Source: Gallionella sp.
Lineage (GTDB): Bacteria > Pseudomonadota > Gammaproteobacteria > Burkholderiales > Gallionellaceae
NCBI GenBank assembly: GCA_025350405.1
Contig: JANXXX010000171.1
Location: forward strand, 1 to 53,945
Direction: 5' to 3'
Length of the DNA stretch: 53,945 nucleotides
Positions 35,512 to 45,235 of the stretch are shown here, in pieces. Position numbers and translations under genes: made by a program. Every line of letters starts with the position of its first letter. The stretch's first letter is position 1. Below the pieces are notes generated by a model. It was not told the origin of the DNA. It ran no database searches and worked only from the letters and a program-made list of their open reading frames with translations.

Positions 35512-37770
35512 TCATGTTGGTTTTTCTTGAGCGGCTTGATAGATTTGCCACATCTCCCGCAGCGCATTCTCAAAATTTCGGGCAAAGCGCGGTGCGTCGA
35601 ATAGCGGGGACGCCAGCACTTGTTGCCGCAAACTGGCGCGCAGGGCAGCCAAGCGGTCAAGACCGTACGCAAATGCCATAGCTTTGGCTACATAATCATC
35701 CTCGTCACCGGCAATCCACTCAGGCAATCCGGCGTTGTGAGCGATGCTACCCGCAGTGCGGGTAAGGAATCTGTTACCACGCATACTCAAAACAGGCACA
35801 CCCATCCACAAAGCTTCGAAGCTGGTGGTAACCCCAGTATAGGGGAAGGTATCCAACGCGATGTCTACTTTGTTGTACATAGCTAGATGATCATCGGCGG
35901 AAGCAAGTGTCCCGCCCAGCAATAACCGGTCTGGGGCAATTCCGCAAACAGTAAAACGCTGGCGGGTCTTTTCGCAGACAACCGGATCACTCAGTTGTTT
36001 CGTCTTGAGCAATAACCGTGAGTTGGGCACAGCCTTGAGTATGCGCACCCACACAGCCACTACCGCATCATTCATCTTGGTCAAATTGTTGAAACTCCCG
36101 AAGGTCACATATCCCGCTGAAAGTGCTGGAAGCGGGGCCACATTCACGGTGGACAAAGGGACGCTAAGACACAAACAACTTTCAGGCATCCTCCACACGG
36201 TTTCCGAAAAATGGCTTTCATCTTCGGCGGGGATGGCATAGGGATCGCCCAGCACATAATCCATTTCCGCCACCCCGGTCGTGGATGGCAAACCCAGCCA
36301 CGAAACCTGCACCGGGGCAGGCTTCCAGGCGAACACCGGCAGGCGGTTGTGGGCACTGTGAACGGAGACATCTATCAGGACATTTACACCATCAGCGTGG
36401 ATCAATCGGGCAGCGGCTTCATCACTTTTGCCGATCAGCGGCTTCCATGCTGAAAAATAGGGGCGGATGCGTGCGGTGAGCTCGTCTTCCTTATGGTGGG
36501 TCGGATAGGCGATCAACTCAATATGATCAGGATTGATATGAGCTAATAAACCCGCCAAGAAATACCCCACGGGATGTCTAAATAAATCGCCAGACACCAG
36601 TCCGACACGCAGGCGTTCAGGTCGAGCAGCACACTGCCAGGCAGAAAATCGTGTTGTCACTTTCCTGGCTACCATCTGGCCATACTGGCGTGCCTGATCG
36701 AGATAATACGAAGGTGTATGATTGTTGACGTAGTTCAGGACAAACAACAGATTGCTATGTGCTTCGGCATAATCGGGTTTGATCTCCAATGCCTGTCGGT
36801 AACTTTCTATTGCGCTTTCAAGAAGTCCGAGTGATTGCAGGACACCGCCTAGATTGCTATGTGCCACGGCAAAATCAGGTTTGATTTCCAATGCACGACG
36901 GTAACACGCCACTGCATCTTCAAGCTGCCCGAGGTCTTGCAAGGTGATACCCAGATTGGTATGTGCTTCAACCAGATCAGGTTTGAGTTCCAGTGCGCGG
37001 CGACAACTTGCTGCAGCATCTTTAAAATATCCGAGATTTTGCAACGCAAGTCCCAAACTGCAATGCGCCCCGGCATAATCCGGTTTGATTTCCAAAGCAC
37101 GTCGGCAACTCGCCACTGCGCTTTCGAGTTGGCCGAGTGATTGCAGAGCGCTACCTAGATAATTATGCACCTCAGCATAATCGGGTTCGATCTTCAGAGC
37201 ATGCCGGTAACATGTCACTGCGCTTTCAAACTGCCAAAGGCTTTGCAGAACATTGCCCAGATTGATATTCGCCTCGGTTAAATCAGGATTGATCTCCAGC
37301 GCTTTCCGGAAATTTTTCTCCGCACTCTCAAGCTGTCCGAGCTCTTTGAAGGCGATGCCCAAGCTGCAATGCACCTCGGCATAATCGGGATTGATCTCCA
37401 GTGCCCGGCGGTAATTCGCCACCGCTTCGTCGAATTGACCGTTGCCCAGCAAGGCATTGCCGATGTTGTAATAAGCCCCGGCATAATCCGGTTTGTGTTC
37501 GATCGCGGTCCTGAAGGCTTCCAGTGCGCCCGGCAAGTCACCCTGCAACAACAACACATTGCCGCGATTGAGATGGGCACGCGCCGGATTGGGCGCCAGC
37601 TGGATGGCATGCAGATAACACTGCATCGCTTCGGCTAGCTTGCCCTCAGCCTCGAGGACATGTCCCTCTTCGATTGAGTGCGTAGCTTCCTGCTCGGATG
37701 CCTCGGTTCTGTTCCCGCTGCCGTTCGCAACAGTTGGTCCGGTAGCGCGAAGTCGATCAAATATTCCCAT
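35512..37770 (-). CDS. TPR-SPINDLY O-GlcNAc-transferase-like protein (GT41)
   Basis: The 752-residue protein has about ten TPRs of exactly 34 residues (roughly residues 30-375), followed by a GT41/SPINDLY catalytic domain. Catalytic-domain landmarks: LRVGLVSGDLFRHPVGYFLAGLL near 400, VLIDVSVHSAHNRLPVFAWKPAPVQVSWLGLPSTTG near 480, VTFGSFNNLTKMNDAVVAVW near 575, and IALDTFPYTGVTTSFEALWMGVPVLS near 655. The family transfers GlcNAc or fucose to Ser/Thr of proteins; bacterial targets are mostly unknown, flagellins and surface proteins being examples. The TPR units are so alike (repeated AxYRRALEIKPDYAEAH) that they form a 102-bp tandem DNA repeat. The start ATG has GAAAGG upstream. Confidence 0.92.
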   Translation of the reverse strand: MGIFDRLRATGPTVANGSGNRTEASEQEATHSIEEGHVLEAEGKLAEAMQCYLHAIQLAPNPARAHLNRGNVLLLQGDLPGALEAFRTAIEHKPDYAGAYYNIGNALLGNGQFDEAVANYRRALEINPDYAEVHCSLGIAFKELGQLESAEKNFRKALEINPDLTEANINLGNVLQSLWQFESAVTCYRHALKIEPDYAEVHNYLGSALQSLGQLESAVASCRRALEIKPDYAGAHCSLGLALQNLGYFKDAAASCRRALELKPDLVEAHTNLGITLQDLGQLEDAVACYRRALEIKPDFAVAHSNLGGVLQSLGLLESAIESYRQALEIKPDYAEAHSNLLFVLNYVNNHTPSYYLDQARQYGQMVARKVTTRFSAWQCAARPERLRVGLVSGDLFRHPVGYFLAGLLAHINPDHIELIAYPTHHKEDELTARIRPYFSAWKPLIGKSDEAAARLIHADGVNVLIDVSVHSAHNRLPVFAWKPAPVQVSWLGLPSTTGVAEMDYVLGDPYAIPAEDESHFSETVWRMPESCLCLSVPLSTVNVAPLPALSAGYVTFGSFNNLTKMNDAVVAVWVRILKAVPNSRLLLKTKQLSDPVVCEKTRQRFTVCGIAPDRLLLGGTLASADDHLAMYNKVDIALDTFPYTGVTTSFEALWMGVPVLSMRGNRFLTRTAGSIAHNAGLPEWIAGDEDDYVAKAMAFAYGLDRLAALRASLRQQVLASPLFDAPRFARNFENALREMWQIYQAAQEKPT

Positions 37771-37914
37771 CTAGCAACCTTTCTAAGATGATTTTTGCTA
37801 AACTGATTGCGCCAGTATGTTGTTCAGAATTATTGCGCCAAGGGTTTGGGCTAGGCCGGAATATAATATTAGGCGCAGTTTTTTCATTCCAGAACTTATG
37901 CTCGGAGCAACAAC

Positions 37915-38216
37915 ATGATACTTGATTGGTTCAAAGCCGGAGAAGCGGTCTTGTTTGCACAGGAAATTGTTCGTGACATAAACATCCTGTTTCCCCCTGT
38001 GTATCAAAAAGGGAAGGCGATCCCGGCGAAGACTTATCAGAAGAAATTTGATGGTCTGATCATTCGCATCCGTACCTTTACGTCCAAGCTTAAGCTGAAT
38101 ATTTACAAAAAGGCGAACTCCTGAATACGATCAAGTGGGAAATGCGGGATGCTGGGCATGAGGAGGTTATCATTGATGAGTTTATCTCCTTTATCACTCC
38201 AATATTGAACCAGTAG
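37915..38216 (+). pseudogene. small gene split by a one-base frameshift in an A-run
   Basis: A good ribosome-binding site (GGAG, seven bases before ATG) opens a frame of 69 codons ending at 38124 (MILDWFKAGEAVLFAQEIV onward). The -1 frame continues without a stop from the A5G run at 38107-38112: adding one A gives IYKKGELLNTIKWEMRDAG and a reading frame to TAG at 38214-38216, about 100 residues in total. The downstream peptide is protein-like (GHEEVIIDEFISFITPIL). It may be a recent one-base deletion, a sequencing error in a homopolymer, or programmed -1 frameshifting on AAAAAG. No family is recognised. It is divergent from the SPINDLY gene and precedes sucC. Confidence 0.6.
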
Positions 38217-38436
38217 TTTGTTCTTAACCGGGGGTGCCAGGTTTTCTTGTTCGTCGGTGTGGCCTATATTCAATCCTGTGCTGGATCAACAAAATACTAT
38301 ATTCTGTGCGCAGGTTCATTACATCAGGAACGCACCTTCTCTTGCCGCACGATTTTCCGCTTATCCGCTAATAATTCGGTAAGATTGCATTTGCGCCGCA
38401 ATGGCTGCGCACGTTTCGTTCAAGCGATCAACTATT

Positions 38437-39603
38437 ATGAAAATTCACGAATACCAAGGTAAAGAAATCCTGCGCCAATTTGGTGTGCCGACTCCGCGCG
38501 GGATGGCATGCTTCAGTGTCGATGAAGCGGTGGCGGCAGCGCGGCAACTCGGTGGCACGGTGTGGGTGGTGAAGGCACAAATACATGCGGGCGGACGTGG
38601 CAAGGGCGGCGGGGTAAAGGTGGCGAAGTCTCTCGATGAGGTGCGCAATGCCGCGCAGCAGATATTGGGCATGCATCTGGTCACCCATCAAACCAGCAAA
38701 GAGGGCCAGATGGTGCGCCGTTTGCTGATTGAAGAAGGCGCGCAAATCGTCAAGGAATTTTATTTCGGCATGGTGATCGACCGCAGCAAACAGCGTGTGG
38801 CGTTGCTGGCGAGCAGTGAGGGCGGCATGGAGATCGAGGTGGTCGCCGCGCACTCCCCGGATAAAATACACAAGGTGTGGATCGATCCGGTGGTGGGCTT
38901 GCGCGATGCCGAAGTCGACAGCGTTGCACGCGACATCGGTATTCCCGCCGCGGCTTTGACACAAGCACGCGCTTGCTTGCAAGGCTTGTATCGCGCCTTC
39001 GTTGAGAAAGATGCGATGCTGGCCGAGATCAATCCGCTGGTGCTGACCGCCGATGGGCGTGTGCTGGCATTGGATGCAAAGTTTAACTTTGATAGCAACG
39101 CGCTGTACCGTCACCCTGAGATTGTTGCATATCGCGATCTGGATGAAGAGGATCCGGCGGAAGTCGAGGCATCGAAATTCGACCTCAGCTATATCTCGCT
39201 GGATGGCGACATCGGCTGCCTGGTGAATGGCGCAGGACTCGCGATGGCGACGATGGACATCATCAAGCTGTATGGTGGCAGTCCGGCAAACTTTCTCGAT
39301 GTGGGCGGCGGGGCGAGCAAGGAGAAAGTCACCGAAGCGTTCAAGCTGATGCTGCACAATCCTAATTTGCAAGCGATCCTCGTCAACATCTTTGGCGGCA
39401 TCATGAAGTGCGATGTGATCGCCGAAGGTGTAGTCGCGGCGGCACGCGAAGTGCATCTGAAAGTTCCTCTGGTGGTGCGACTGGAAGGCACCAATGTGGA
39501 ATTAGGCAAAAAGATTCTGGCTGAATCAGGCCTGCCGATTATTTCCGGGGATGACATGGCGGATGCGGCTGAAAAAGTGGTTGCCGCTGCGAGGGGAAAA
39601 TAA
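38437..39603 (+). CDS. sucC: succinyl-CoA synthetase (ADP-forming) beta subunit
   Basis: The 388-residue subunit has the ATP-grasp N-terminus [64 protein letters not shown] and a CoA-ligase C-terminal domain with [19 protein letters not shown] and [19 protein letters not shown]. It completes the TCA-cycle step succinyl-CoA to succinate with substrate-level phosphorylation. ATG at 38437 is chosen over an in-frame ATG at 38401. Its TAA overlaps the sucD start (TAATG). Confidence 0.97.
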   Translation: MKIHEYQGKEILRQFGVPTPRGMACFSVDEAVAAARQLGGTVWVVKAQIHAGGRGKGGGVKVAKSLDEVRNAAQQILGMHLVTHQTSKEGQMVRRLLIEEGAQIVKEFYFGMVIDRSKQRVALLASSEGGMEIEVVAAHSPDKIHKVWIDPVVGLRDAEVDSVARDIGIPAAALTQARACLQGLYRAFVEKDAMLAEINPLVLTADGRVLALDAKFNFDSNALYRHPEIVAYRDLDEEDPAEVEASKFDLSYISLDGDIGCLVNGAGLAMATMDIIKLYGGSPANFLDVGGGASKEKVTEAFKLMLHNPNLQAILVNIFGGIMKCDVIAEGVVAAAREVHLKVPLVVRLEGTNVELGKKILAESGLPIISGDDMADAAEKVVAAARGK

Positions 39604-40487
39604 TGTCCATCCTGATTGATAAGAACACCAGAGTAATGACGCAGGGCATGACCGGCAAGGTCGGACAATTTCACACCGTCAATTGCAAGGCATATGCGAA
39701 TGGGACGAATTGTTTCGTTGCCGGAGTGAATCCGAAAAAAGCGGGCGAAATGTTTGAAGGTATACCTGTGTATGCCTCGGTGCGCGATGCCAAAGCAGCA
39801 ACCGGAGCCACGGTGTCGGTGATCTATGTGCCGCCCTCGGGTGCGGCAGCGGCGATAGACGAAGCGGTCGAGGCCGATCTGGATCTGGTGATCTGCATCA
39901 CCGAAGGTATTCCGGTGCACGACATGCTGCGCACGCGTTACAAGATGCAGGGCAAACGTACCTTGCTGATTGGTCCGAATTGCCCTGGATTGATCACGCC
40001 GGACGAGATCAAGATCGGCATCATGCCGGGGCACATTCACCGCAAGGGGCGCATCGGCGTGGTGTCGCGCTCAGGTACGCTTACCTATGAGGCGGTCGGG
40101 CAGTTGACCGCGCTGGGTTTGGGGCAGTCCTCCTGCGTGGGCATAGGCGGCGATCCGATCAATGGCCTGAAGCATCTGGATGTGATGAGGCTGTTCAACG
40201 ATGACCCGGCAACCGATGCGGTGATCATGGTCGGCGAGATCGGCGGCAGCGACGAAGAGGAGTGCGCAAGTTGGATCAAGGATAACATGCGCAAACCGGT
40301 GGTCGGTTTTATCGCCGGTATCACCGCGCCGCCTGGCAAGCGCATGGGACACGCTGGTGCGATCATTTCCGGCGGGCAGGGCGGTGCCGAGGACAAGCTG
40401 GCGGTGATGGAGGAGTGCGGTATCCATATCACGCGCAATCCGGCCGAGATGGGGCGGGTGATGCAAAAAATATTGAAGGGTTCTTGA
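39603..40487 (+). CDS. sucD: succinyl-CoA synthetase alpha subunit
   Basis: The 294-residue subunit starts [19 protein letters not shown]. It has a Rossmann CoA-binding domain ([19 protein letters not shown]), the [14 protein letters not shown] motif, [32 protein letters not shown], and the phosphohistidine loop [21 protein letters not shown], with the active-site His in MGHAGA. It overlaps sucC by one base and the TerC gene by one base. Confidence 0.97.
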   Translation: MSILIDKNTRVMTQGMTGKVGQFHTVNCKAYANGTNCFVAGVNPKKAGEMFEGIPVYASVRDAKAATGATVSVIYVPPSGAAAAIDEAVEADLDLVICITEGIPVHDMLRTRYKMQGKRTLLIGPNCPGLITPDEIKIGIMPGHIHRKGRIGVVSRSGTLTYEAVGQLTALGLGQSSCVGIGGDPINGLKHLDVMRLFNDDPATDAVIMVGEIGGSDEEECASWIKDNMRKPVVGFIAGITAPPGKRMGHAGAIISGGQGGAEDKLAVMEECGIHITRNPAEMGRVMQKILKGS

Positions 40488-41296
40488 TGTTGGAAATGCT
40501 GGCTTCGACCCAATTCTGGGTCGATGTATTCAAGATCATCGTGATTGATTTGCTGCTGAGCGGCGATAACGCGGTGGTGATCGCGCTGGCTTGCCGCAAC
40601 CTGCCTTTAGAGCAACGCAAAAAAGGAATTTTATTTGGTGTGCTGGGTGCGATTATTTTACGCATCGTTCTGACTTTTTTTGCCGTGAACCTGTTATCGC
40701 TGCCCTATCTGAAATTGGTGGGTGCCTTGCTGTTGATCTGGATAGGCATCAAGCTGATTTTGCCCGAAGACGAACACAGTGGGAACAATATTCAGGCTGA
40801 AACACGGCTGTTCGGTGCGGTCAAGACCATCATCATCGCCGACTTCGTGATGAGTCTGGATAACGTGCTGGGTGTGGCGGCTGCGGCCAAGGGCAATGCG
40901 CTATTGCTGGTGTTCGGCTTGCTGATCAGTATTCCGCTGATCGCCTGGAGCAGCCAGTTGGTGCTGAAATTGATAGACCGATTTTCTTTTGTCGTATATG
41001 CCGGTGGCGCACTGCTGGGTTACGTGGCAGGCGAGATGCTGGTCAGCGAAGCGTTGTTCGCAAGCCTGGTCGAAACGCGTCACTATCTGCACTGGTTGAT
41101 CCCCGCGCTGTGCGCGTTGCTGGTGCTGGGATTGGGTGGCTGGCTGGCGATGCGCAGGGCTGTGGCAGGTGAGGTCATCAATCTGGTAGATGAACAGGTT
41201 TTAGCAGGGATGGGCGGCCAGTTTCCCGACTCGCACAATAAACCGCCAGAAAAAAAACGTAAAAGGAGTGATGATGAAAATACTGATTCCGGTTGA
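40487..41296 (+). CDS. TerC-family integral membrane protein (YjbE-type)
   Basis: The 269-residue protein has about seven membrane segments and the two TerC signatures: IDLLLSGDNAVVIALACRNL near residue 19 and ADFVMSLDNVLGVAAAAKGN near 120, with paired acidic/Asn residues that bind metal. TerC proteins export Mn2+ or Ca2+, supporting exoenzymes during secretion or relieving manganese excess. The start ATG shares a base with the sucD stop (TGATG), so it is coupled. A 60-residue C-terminal tail is soluble and Lys-rich. It overlaps the following stress-protein gene by about 23 bp. Confidence 0.88.
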   Translation: MLEMLASTQFWVDVFKIIVIDLLLSGDNAVVIALACRNLPLEQRKKGILFGVLGAIILRIVLTFFAVNLLSLPYLKLVGALLLIWIGIKLILPEDEHSGNNIQAETRLFGAVKTIIIADFVMSLDNVLGVAAAAKGNALLLVFGLLISIPLIAWSSQLVLKLIDRFSFVVYAGGALLGYVAGEMLVSEALFASLVETRHYLHWLIPALCALLVLGLGGWLAMRRAVAGEVINLVDEQVLAGMGGQFPDSHNKPPEKKRKRSDDENTDSG

Positions 41297-41699
41297 TGGT
41301 TCAGCCAATGCGCAACGTGCGATTGACTATGTGATCAACAATATCGCCATGCTGAAGGAGACGCCGCAACTATTGTTGCTTAACGTGCAGTGGAATGTGG
41401 CGGCGGGCAATGTCAAACTGTTCATCAATCAAGAAACGATCAACGACTATTATCGCGAACAAGGCATTGCCGCGCTGCAGTCGGCGCGCGCGGCGCTGGA
41501 CGCTGCAGCTTTGTCTTACCAATACCACATCAGCATCGGCACCCCGGCGGAAGCGATCGTGCAATACGCTAATGAGCAACAAGTGGATCAGATCGTGATG
41601 GGCAGGCTGGGGCAAGGTGGATTGCAATCATTACTGTTGGGATCGGTGGTGAACAAGGTGTTGCATCTGGCAAACTGCCCGGTATTGCTGGTTAAATAG
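41274..41699 (+). CDS. universal stress protein (UspA family)
   Basis: The 141-residue protein starts MKILIPVDGSANAQRAIDY and ends with the ATP-binding pattern GRLGQGGLQSLLLGSVVNKVLHLANCPVLLVK, which is G-2X-G-9X-G(S). It probably binds ATP. ATG at 41274 is preceded by AAGGAG in the terC tail; in-frame GTG at 41268 and ATG at 41271 are alternatives. It ends the suc-terC-usp run. Confidence 0.92.
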   Translation: MKILIPVDGSANAQRAIDYVINNIAMLKETPQLLLLNVQWNVAAGNVKLFINQETINDYYREQGIAALQSARAALDAAALSYQYHISIGTPAEAIVQYANEQQVDQIVMGRLGQGGLQSLLLGSVVNKVLHLANCPVLLVK

Positions 41700-41859
41700 A
41701 TAAGCAAATTCTCCGATTGTTGGGCAGGCTATTTTGAATTTTGGTAATGCATAATAAATCTAGCGGACTGTGGTATGTCGTTGTGAATTATATTAATATC
41801 CGCGCCATAATTTATTTGACATCATGCATCGGACTCGACAACAGGCATCAGGGGGAGGC

Positions 41860-44385
41860 ATGAATAAGTTGCTGTTTTGGCGGAAAGACTGGTTCATAAG
41901 TTTGCTGGTTGCAGGGGTGTTTTTTCTTGCTGCCAATAGCGACCTGATGCAGAGTCTGGAACGCAAGGCTTATGATTTGGGTGTTTTGGCTTCATCGCGA
42001 ACCCCGAGCGACAAAATTGCGGTGATCGCGATCGATGATCAAAGTATCGCCAATTTGGGACGCTGGCCATGGCCGCGTGAAATCCACGCGATGATGATCG
42101 ATATTCTGGCAGCCGGGAAAGCAAAGGTCATTGGCCATACAGCCTTGTTTTCCGAGCCACAGGTTGATGCCGGGTTGGCGTATCTGGAAAAATTGAGTGC
42201 GTTGCTGGTTAATTCTTCCCTGCAAAAATCTAATCCGGCAGAATGGCTGAAGTTGAATGAGGTATTGCAGGACGCGCGCTCACATCTTGATAATGACAAG
42301 AAGCTGGCCGAGAGTATTGCGCTGGCAAACAAGGTGCTGCTCGGCATGATAGTTGAGCTCGGCGAACCTCAGGGGAAGCCGGATGTTGCGCTGCCGGAAT
42401 TCGTGGCAAGGAACGGCTTGACCAACATCAAGGAAGGCGTGCCAGGGGCCAAGCCCTTAGCCACTACCAGCATTCTGGCGCCTATCGCGTTGCTTGGGGA
42501 GCGGGCAGCTGCCATTGGGCATCTCTCGATGTCGAAAGATGTGGATGGCGGTGTTCGCACAGAGCCGCTGGTGTTGAGCTACTACGATCAGTATTTTCCA
42601 TCGTTGGCGCTGATGTTGGTGGCCAAGAATCTGAATCTGGAGCCGAAAGATATCCAGGTTAGGTTGGGGGAATCCGTCAAGCTCGGGAATCTGACTGTTC
42701 CGACCGATTTTGCATCGCGCATGTATACTTATTTTTACAGCAGTCGGGATGGCAAGCCGGCGTTCCAGGTGGATTCGTTCTATGATGTTTTGTCCGGCAA
42801 AATTCCAGCTGAGAAATATCGAGACAAGATCGTTCTGATTGGTGCTACAGCGGCGGGAGTGGGCGAATTCCCCGCTACGCCTGTTTCGCCCGGAATGTCC
42901 CCCGTCCTGATTTTGGCGCACTCGGTATCGAGCATCCTGAAGCAGGATTTTTTCATCCTTCCCGAGTGGTCGTTTTGGCTGGAAAAAGGTGTTTTCATAT
43001 TGGTTTCGTTGTACCTGATATTGTTGCTGCCGCACATGCCTGCTGGAATTGGCGCTAGCGTGACTGCCGTGATTTTTGTGGCCTTGCTGGGGAGTCACTT
43101 CCTGTTGATGACGATGCAGGGAATTTGGGTGCAATTGATGTTGCCCGCCGTACTGTTGTTGGTGGGCCATGTGTTGCTGACGACCAAGCGCTTCCTGATG
43201 ACCGAGAAGGGCAAGCAAAGATCCGATGCTGAATCTGCGGAAAGCAATCGTATGCTCGGCTTGGCCTTTCAGGGCCAGGGGCAACTGGATATGGCCTTCG
43301 ACAAATTCCGCAAAGTGCCCATGGATGATAGTTTAATGGAGGTGTTGTACAACCTGGGACTGGATTTTGAGCGCAAGCGGCAATTCAACAAGGCTGAATC
43401 GGTGTTCAAATATATGGCTGCGTACAACACCAAATTCCGCGACTTGGATGCGCGCTTGGTGCAAACCAAAGCGATGTCTGAATCAGTGATGCTCGGTGGT
43501 TCTTCCGGTAAGAGTAATGCCAGCACGATAGTGCTGGACAAAGCGGGTGTATCCAAGCCGATGCTCGGACGTTATGAAATTGAGAAGGAGCTCGGCAAGG
43601 GTGCGATGGGGGTGGTGTATCTCGGCAAAGACCCGAAAATCGGACGTGTCGTGGCGATCAAGACCATGGCACTGGCGCAAGAGTTTGCGGCCGATGAACT
43701 GGCAGATGTAAAAACCCGCTTCTTCCGCGAAGCGGAGACTGCTGGCCGCCTGAACCACCCGAACATCGTGACCATGTATGATGCGGGCGAAGAGCATGAT
43801 CTGGCCTACATTGCGATGGAGTTCATCAAAGGTAAAGATCTGGTTGCCCATACCAAGTCCGGTAATTTACTGCCCTTGCCCAAGGTCTTGAGCATTTTTG
43901 CCCGTGTTGCCGATGCGCTGGATTATGCACACAAACAGAACGTGGTGCATCGCGACATCAAACCGGCCAACATCATGTACGACCCTGAGACTGACACGGC
44001 CAAGGTGACTGATTTTGGTATTGCGCGCATCACTGATTCGAGCAAAACAAAAACCGGCATGATATTGGGCACGCCCTCTTTTATGTCGCCGGAGCAGTTG
44101 GCCGGGAAGAAGATTGAAGGTGCCTCCGACCTGTTTTCCTTGGGCGTGAGTTTGTATCAAATGGCTTGTGGTAAGCTTCCTTTCGAAGGAGATTCAATGG
44201 CGCAATTAATGTTCCAGATCACCAATCAACCGCATCCCGATATTCTGAGCATCAGGGCAGATTTGCCGGCGTGTTTGGTGGCGATCATTAACCGATCATT
44301 GGCCAAGCGAGTTGAGGATCGCTATGCCAATGGTGCTGAAATGGCCGACGCATTGCGCCAGTGCGCCGCGAGCTTACAGGGGTAG
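41860..44385 (+). CDS. CHASE2-domain serine/threonine protein kinase
   Basis: An 841-residue receptor kinase with AGGGGGAGG before ATG 41860. Domain order: N-terminal membrane helix (residues 9-26), extracytoplasmic CHASE2 sensor (about 30-365, with KIAVIAIDDQSIANLGRWPWPR), three membrane helices (about 375-455), a short TPR-like linker (about 470-540), then a Hanks-type kinase from 572. The kinase is intact: Gly loop LGKGAMGVVYLG (G579), VVAIKTM lysine, HRDIKPAN with D699, DFG with D718, and activation segment GTPSFMSPEQ. It senses an unknown periplasmic signal and phosphorylates cytoplasmic Ser/Thr targets. A PP2C phosphatase gene follows 2 bp later and an FHA protein after that, a classical phospho-signalling set. 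It is the first gene of the 11.5-kb signalling cluster. Confidence 0.93.
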   Translation: MNKLLFWRKDWFISLLVAGVFFLAANSDLMQSLERKAYDLGVLASSRTPSDKIAVIAIDDQSIANLGRWPWPREIHAMMIDILAAGKAKVIGHTALFSEPQVDAGLAYLEKLSALLVNSSLQKSNPAEWLKLNEVLQDARSHLDNDKKLAESIALANKVLLGMIVELGEPQGKPDVALPEFVARNGLTNIKEGVPGAKPLATTSILAPIALLGERAAAIGHLSMSKDVDGGVRTEPLVLSYYDQYFPSLALMLVAKNLNLEPKDIQVRLGESVKLGNLTVPTDFASRMYTYFYSSRDGKPAFQVDSFYDVLSGKIPAEKYRDKIVLIGATAAGVGEFPATPVSPGMSPVLILAHSVSSILKQDFFILPEWSFWLEKGVFILVSLYLILLLPHMPAGIGASVTAVIFVALLGSHFLLMTMQGIWVQLMLPAVLLLVGHVLLTTKRFLMTEKGKQRSDAESAESNRMLGLAFQGQGQLDMAFDKFRKVPMDDSLMEVLYNLGLDFERKRQFNKAESVFKYMAAYNTKFRDLDARLVQTKAMSESVMLGGSSGKSNASTIVLDKAGVSKPMLGRYEIEKELGKGAMGVVYLGKDPKIGRVVAIKTMALAQEFAADELADVKTRFFREAETAGRLNHPNIVTMYDAGEEHDLAYIAMEFIKGKDLVAHTKSGNLLPLPKVLSIFARVADALDYAHKQNVVHRDIKPANIMYDPETDTAKVTDFGIARITDSSKTKTGMILGTPSFMSPEQLAGKKIEGASDLFSLGVSLYQMACGKLPFEGDSMAQLMFQITNQPHPDILSIRADLPACLVAIINRSLAKRVEDRYANGAEMADALRQCAASLQG

Positions 44386-44387
44386 AT

Positions 44388-45215
44388 ATGCAGATTAATG
44401 AGGCATTGGAAATATTCAGCCAGACCCACTCCGGCATGGTGCGCTCACACAATGAGGATAGTGTCGCGTGCGAGCCCGCCTGTGGCTTAGTGGTGTTGGC
44501 TGACGGCATGGGGGGCTATAATGCTGGCGAGGTGGCCAGCGGTATTGCTGTTTCGGTGCTGGTGACCGAAGTCAGTCAGGGTTTGCTGAGTGCCAGTCCG
44601 GTGGAACACGGAGGGGGAGACGGCGAGGAGTTGGGCGTGTTGCTGTTGCGCAACAATATTCAGAAGGCCAATGACTCTATTTTTCATGCTGCGCAAAGTC
44701 AGCCGCAGTATGCCGGGATGGGAACAACCATCGTCTCGGGATTGTTTTATGACAACCGTGTGGTGGTTGGGCATGTGGGCGATTCGCGCATGTACAGATT
44801 GCGCGGCGAAGCGTTGGAAACAATCACCCGGGATCATTCCCTGTTACAGGAGCAGATTGATAGGGGGATGATCAGTGTTGAGGATGCGCGCCTGTCCAAG
44901 AACAAAAATTTGGTGACGCGTGCAGTCGGTATTGATGCCGTAGTCGAGCCGGAAATCCATGTGCATAACGTGCTGGTAGGGGATATTTACCTGCTATGTT
45001 CGGATGGTTTGAATGACATGGTGGAGGATGACGATATTCAGTCCACGCTTTATGCGTTGCAGAACAATTTGCCGCTTGCGGCAAATCAGTTGATTCAGAT
45101 GGCGAACGATAATGGCGGCCGCGATAATGTTTCAGTGATACTGGTGAAGGTAAAGGGAAAGTTTGCCGTGCCGCAGGGTTGGCTGGCTAAATTGCTCGTT
45201 TGGTTTGAGAAATAA
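44388..45215 (+). CDS. PP2C-family Ser/Thr protein phosphatase
   Basis: The 275-residue phosphatase has all metal-binding signatures: VRSHNEDS with D24, ADGMGGYNAG with D39-G40, GTTIVSGLFYD, VGHVGDSRMYRLR, LVTRAVG, LLCSDGLNDMV and NGGRDNVSVILV. It matches Stp1/PrpC-type soluble phosphatases and should reverse the upstream kinase. ATG at 44388 lies 2 bp after the kinase stop; a longer in-frame start at 44361 would overlap it. An FHA gene follows after 20 bp. Confidence 0.95.
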   Translation: MQINEALEIFSQTHSGMVRSHNEDSVACEPACGLVVLADGMGGYNAGEVASGIAVSVLVTEVSQGLLSASPVEHGGGDGEELGVLLLRNNIQKANDSIFHAAQSQPQYAGMGTTIVSGLFYDNRVVVGHVGDSRMYRLRGEALETITRDHSLLQEQIDRGMISVEDARLSKNKNLVTRAVGIDAVVEPEIHVHNVLVGDIYLLCSDGLNDMVEDDDIQSTLYALQNNLPLAANQLIQMANDNGGRDNVSVILVKVKGKFAVPQGWLAKLLVWFEK

Positions 45216-45235
45216 TTAGTACGAGGATTACGACT

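Noticed and set aside
36700-37700. Regularly spaced 102-bp repeats, superficially like a CRISPR or satellite array
   Set aside because: The repeats are in frame, encode 34-residue TPRs and continue into the GT41 domain; repeat length and lack of unique spacers exclude CRISPR.
38428-39456. 342-codon minus-strand ORF opposite sucC
   Set aside because: Shadow of sucC; the peptide is His/Gln/Arg-rich and resembles no protein family.
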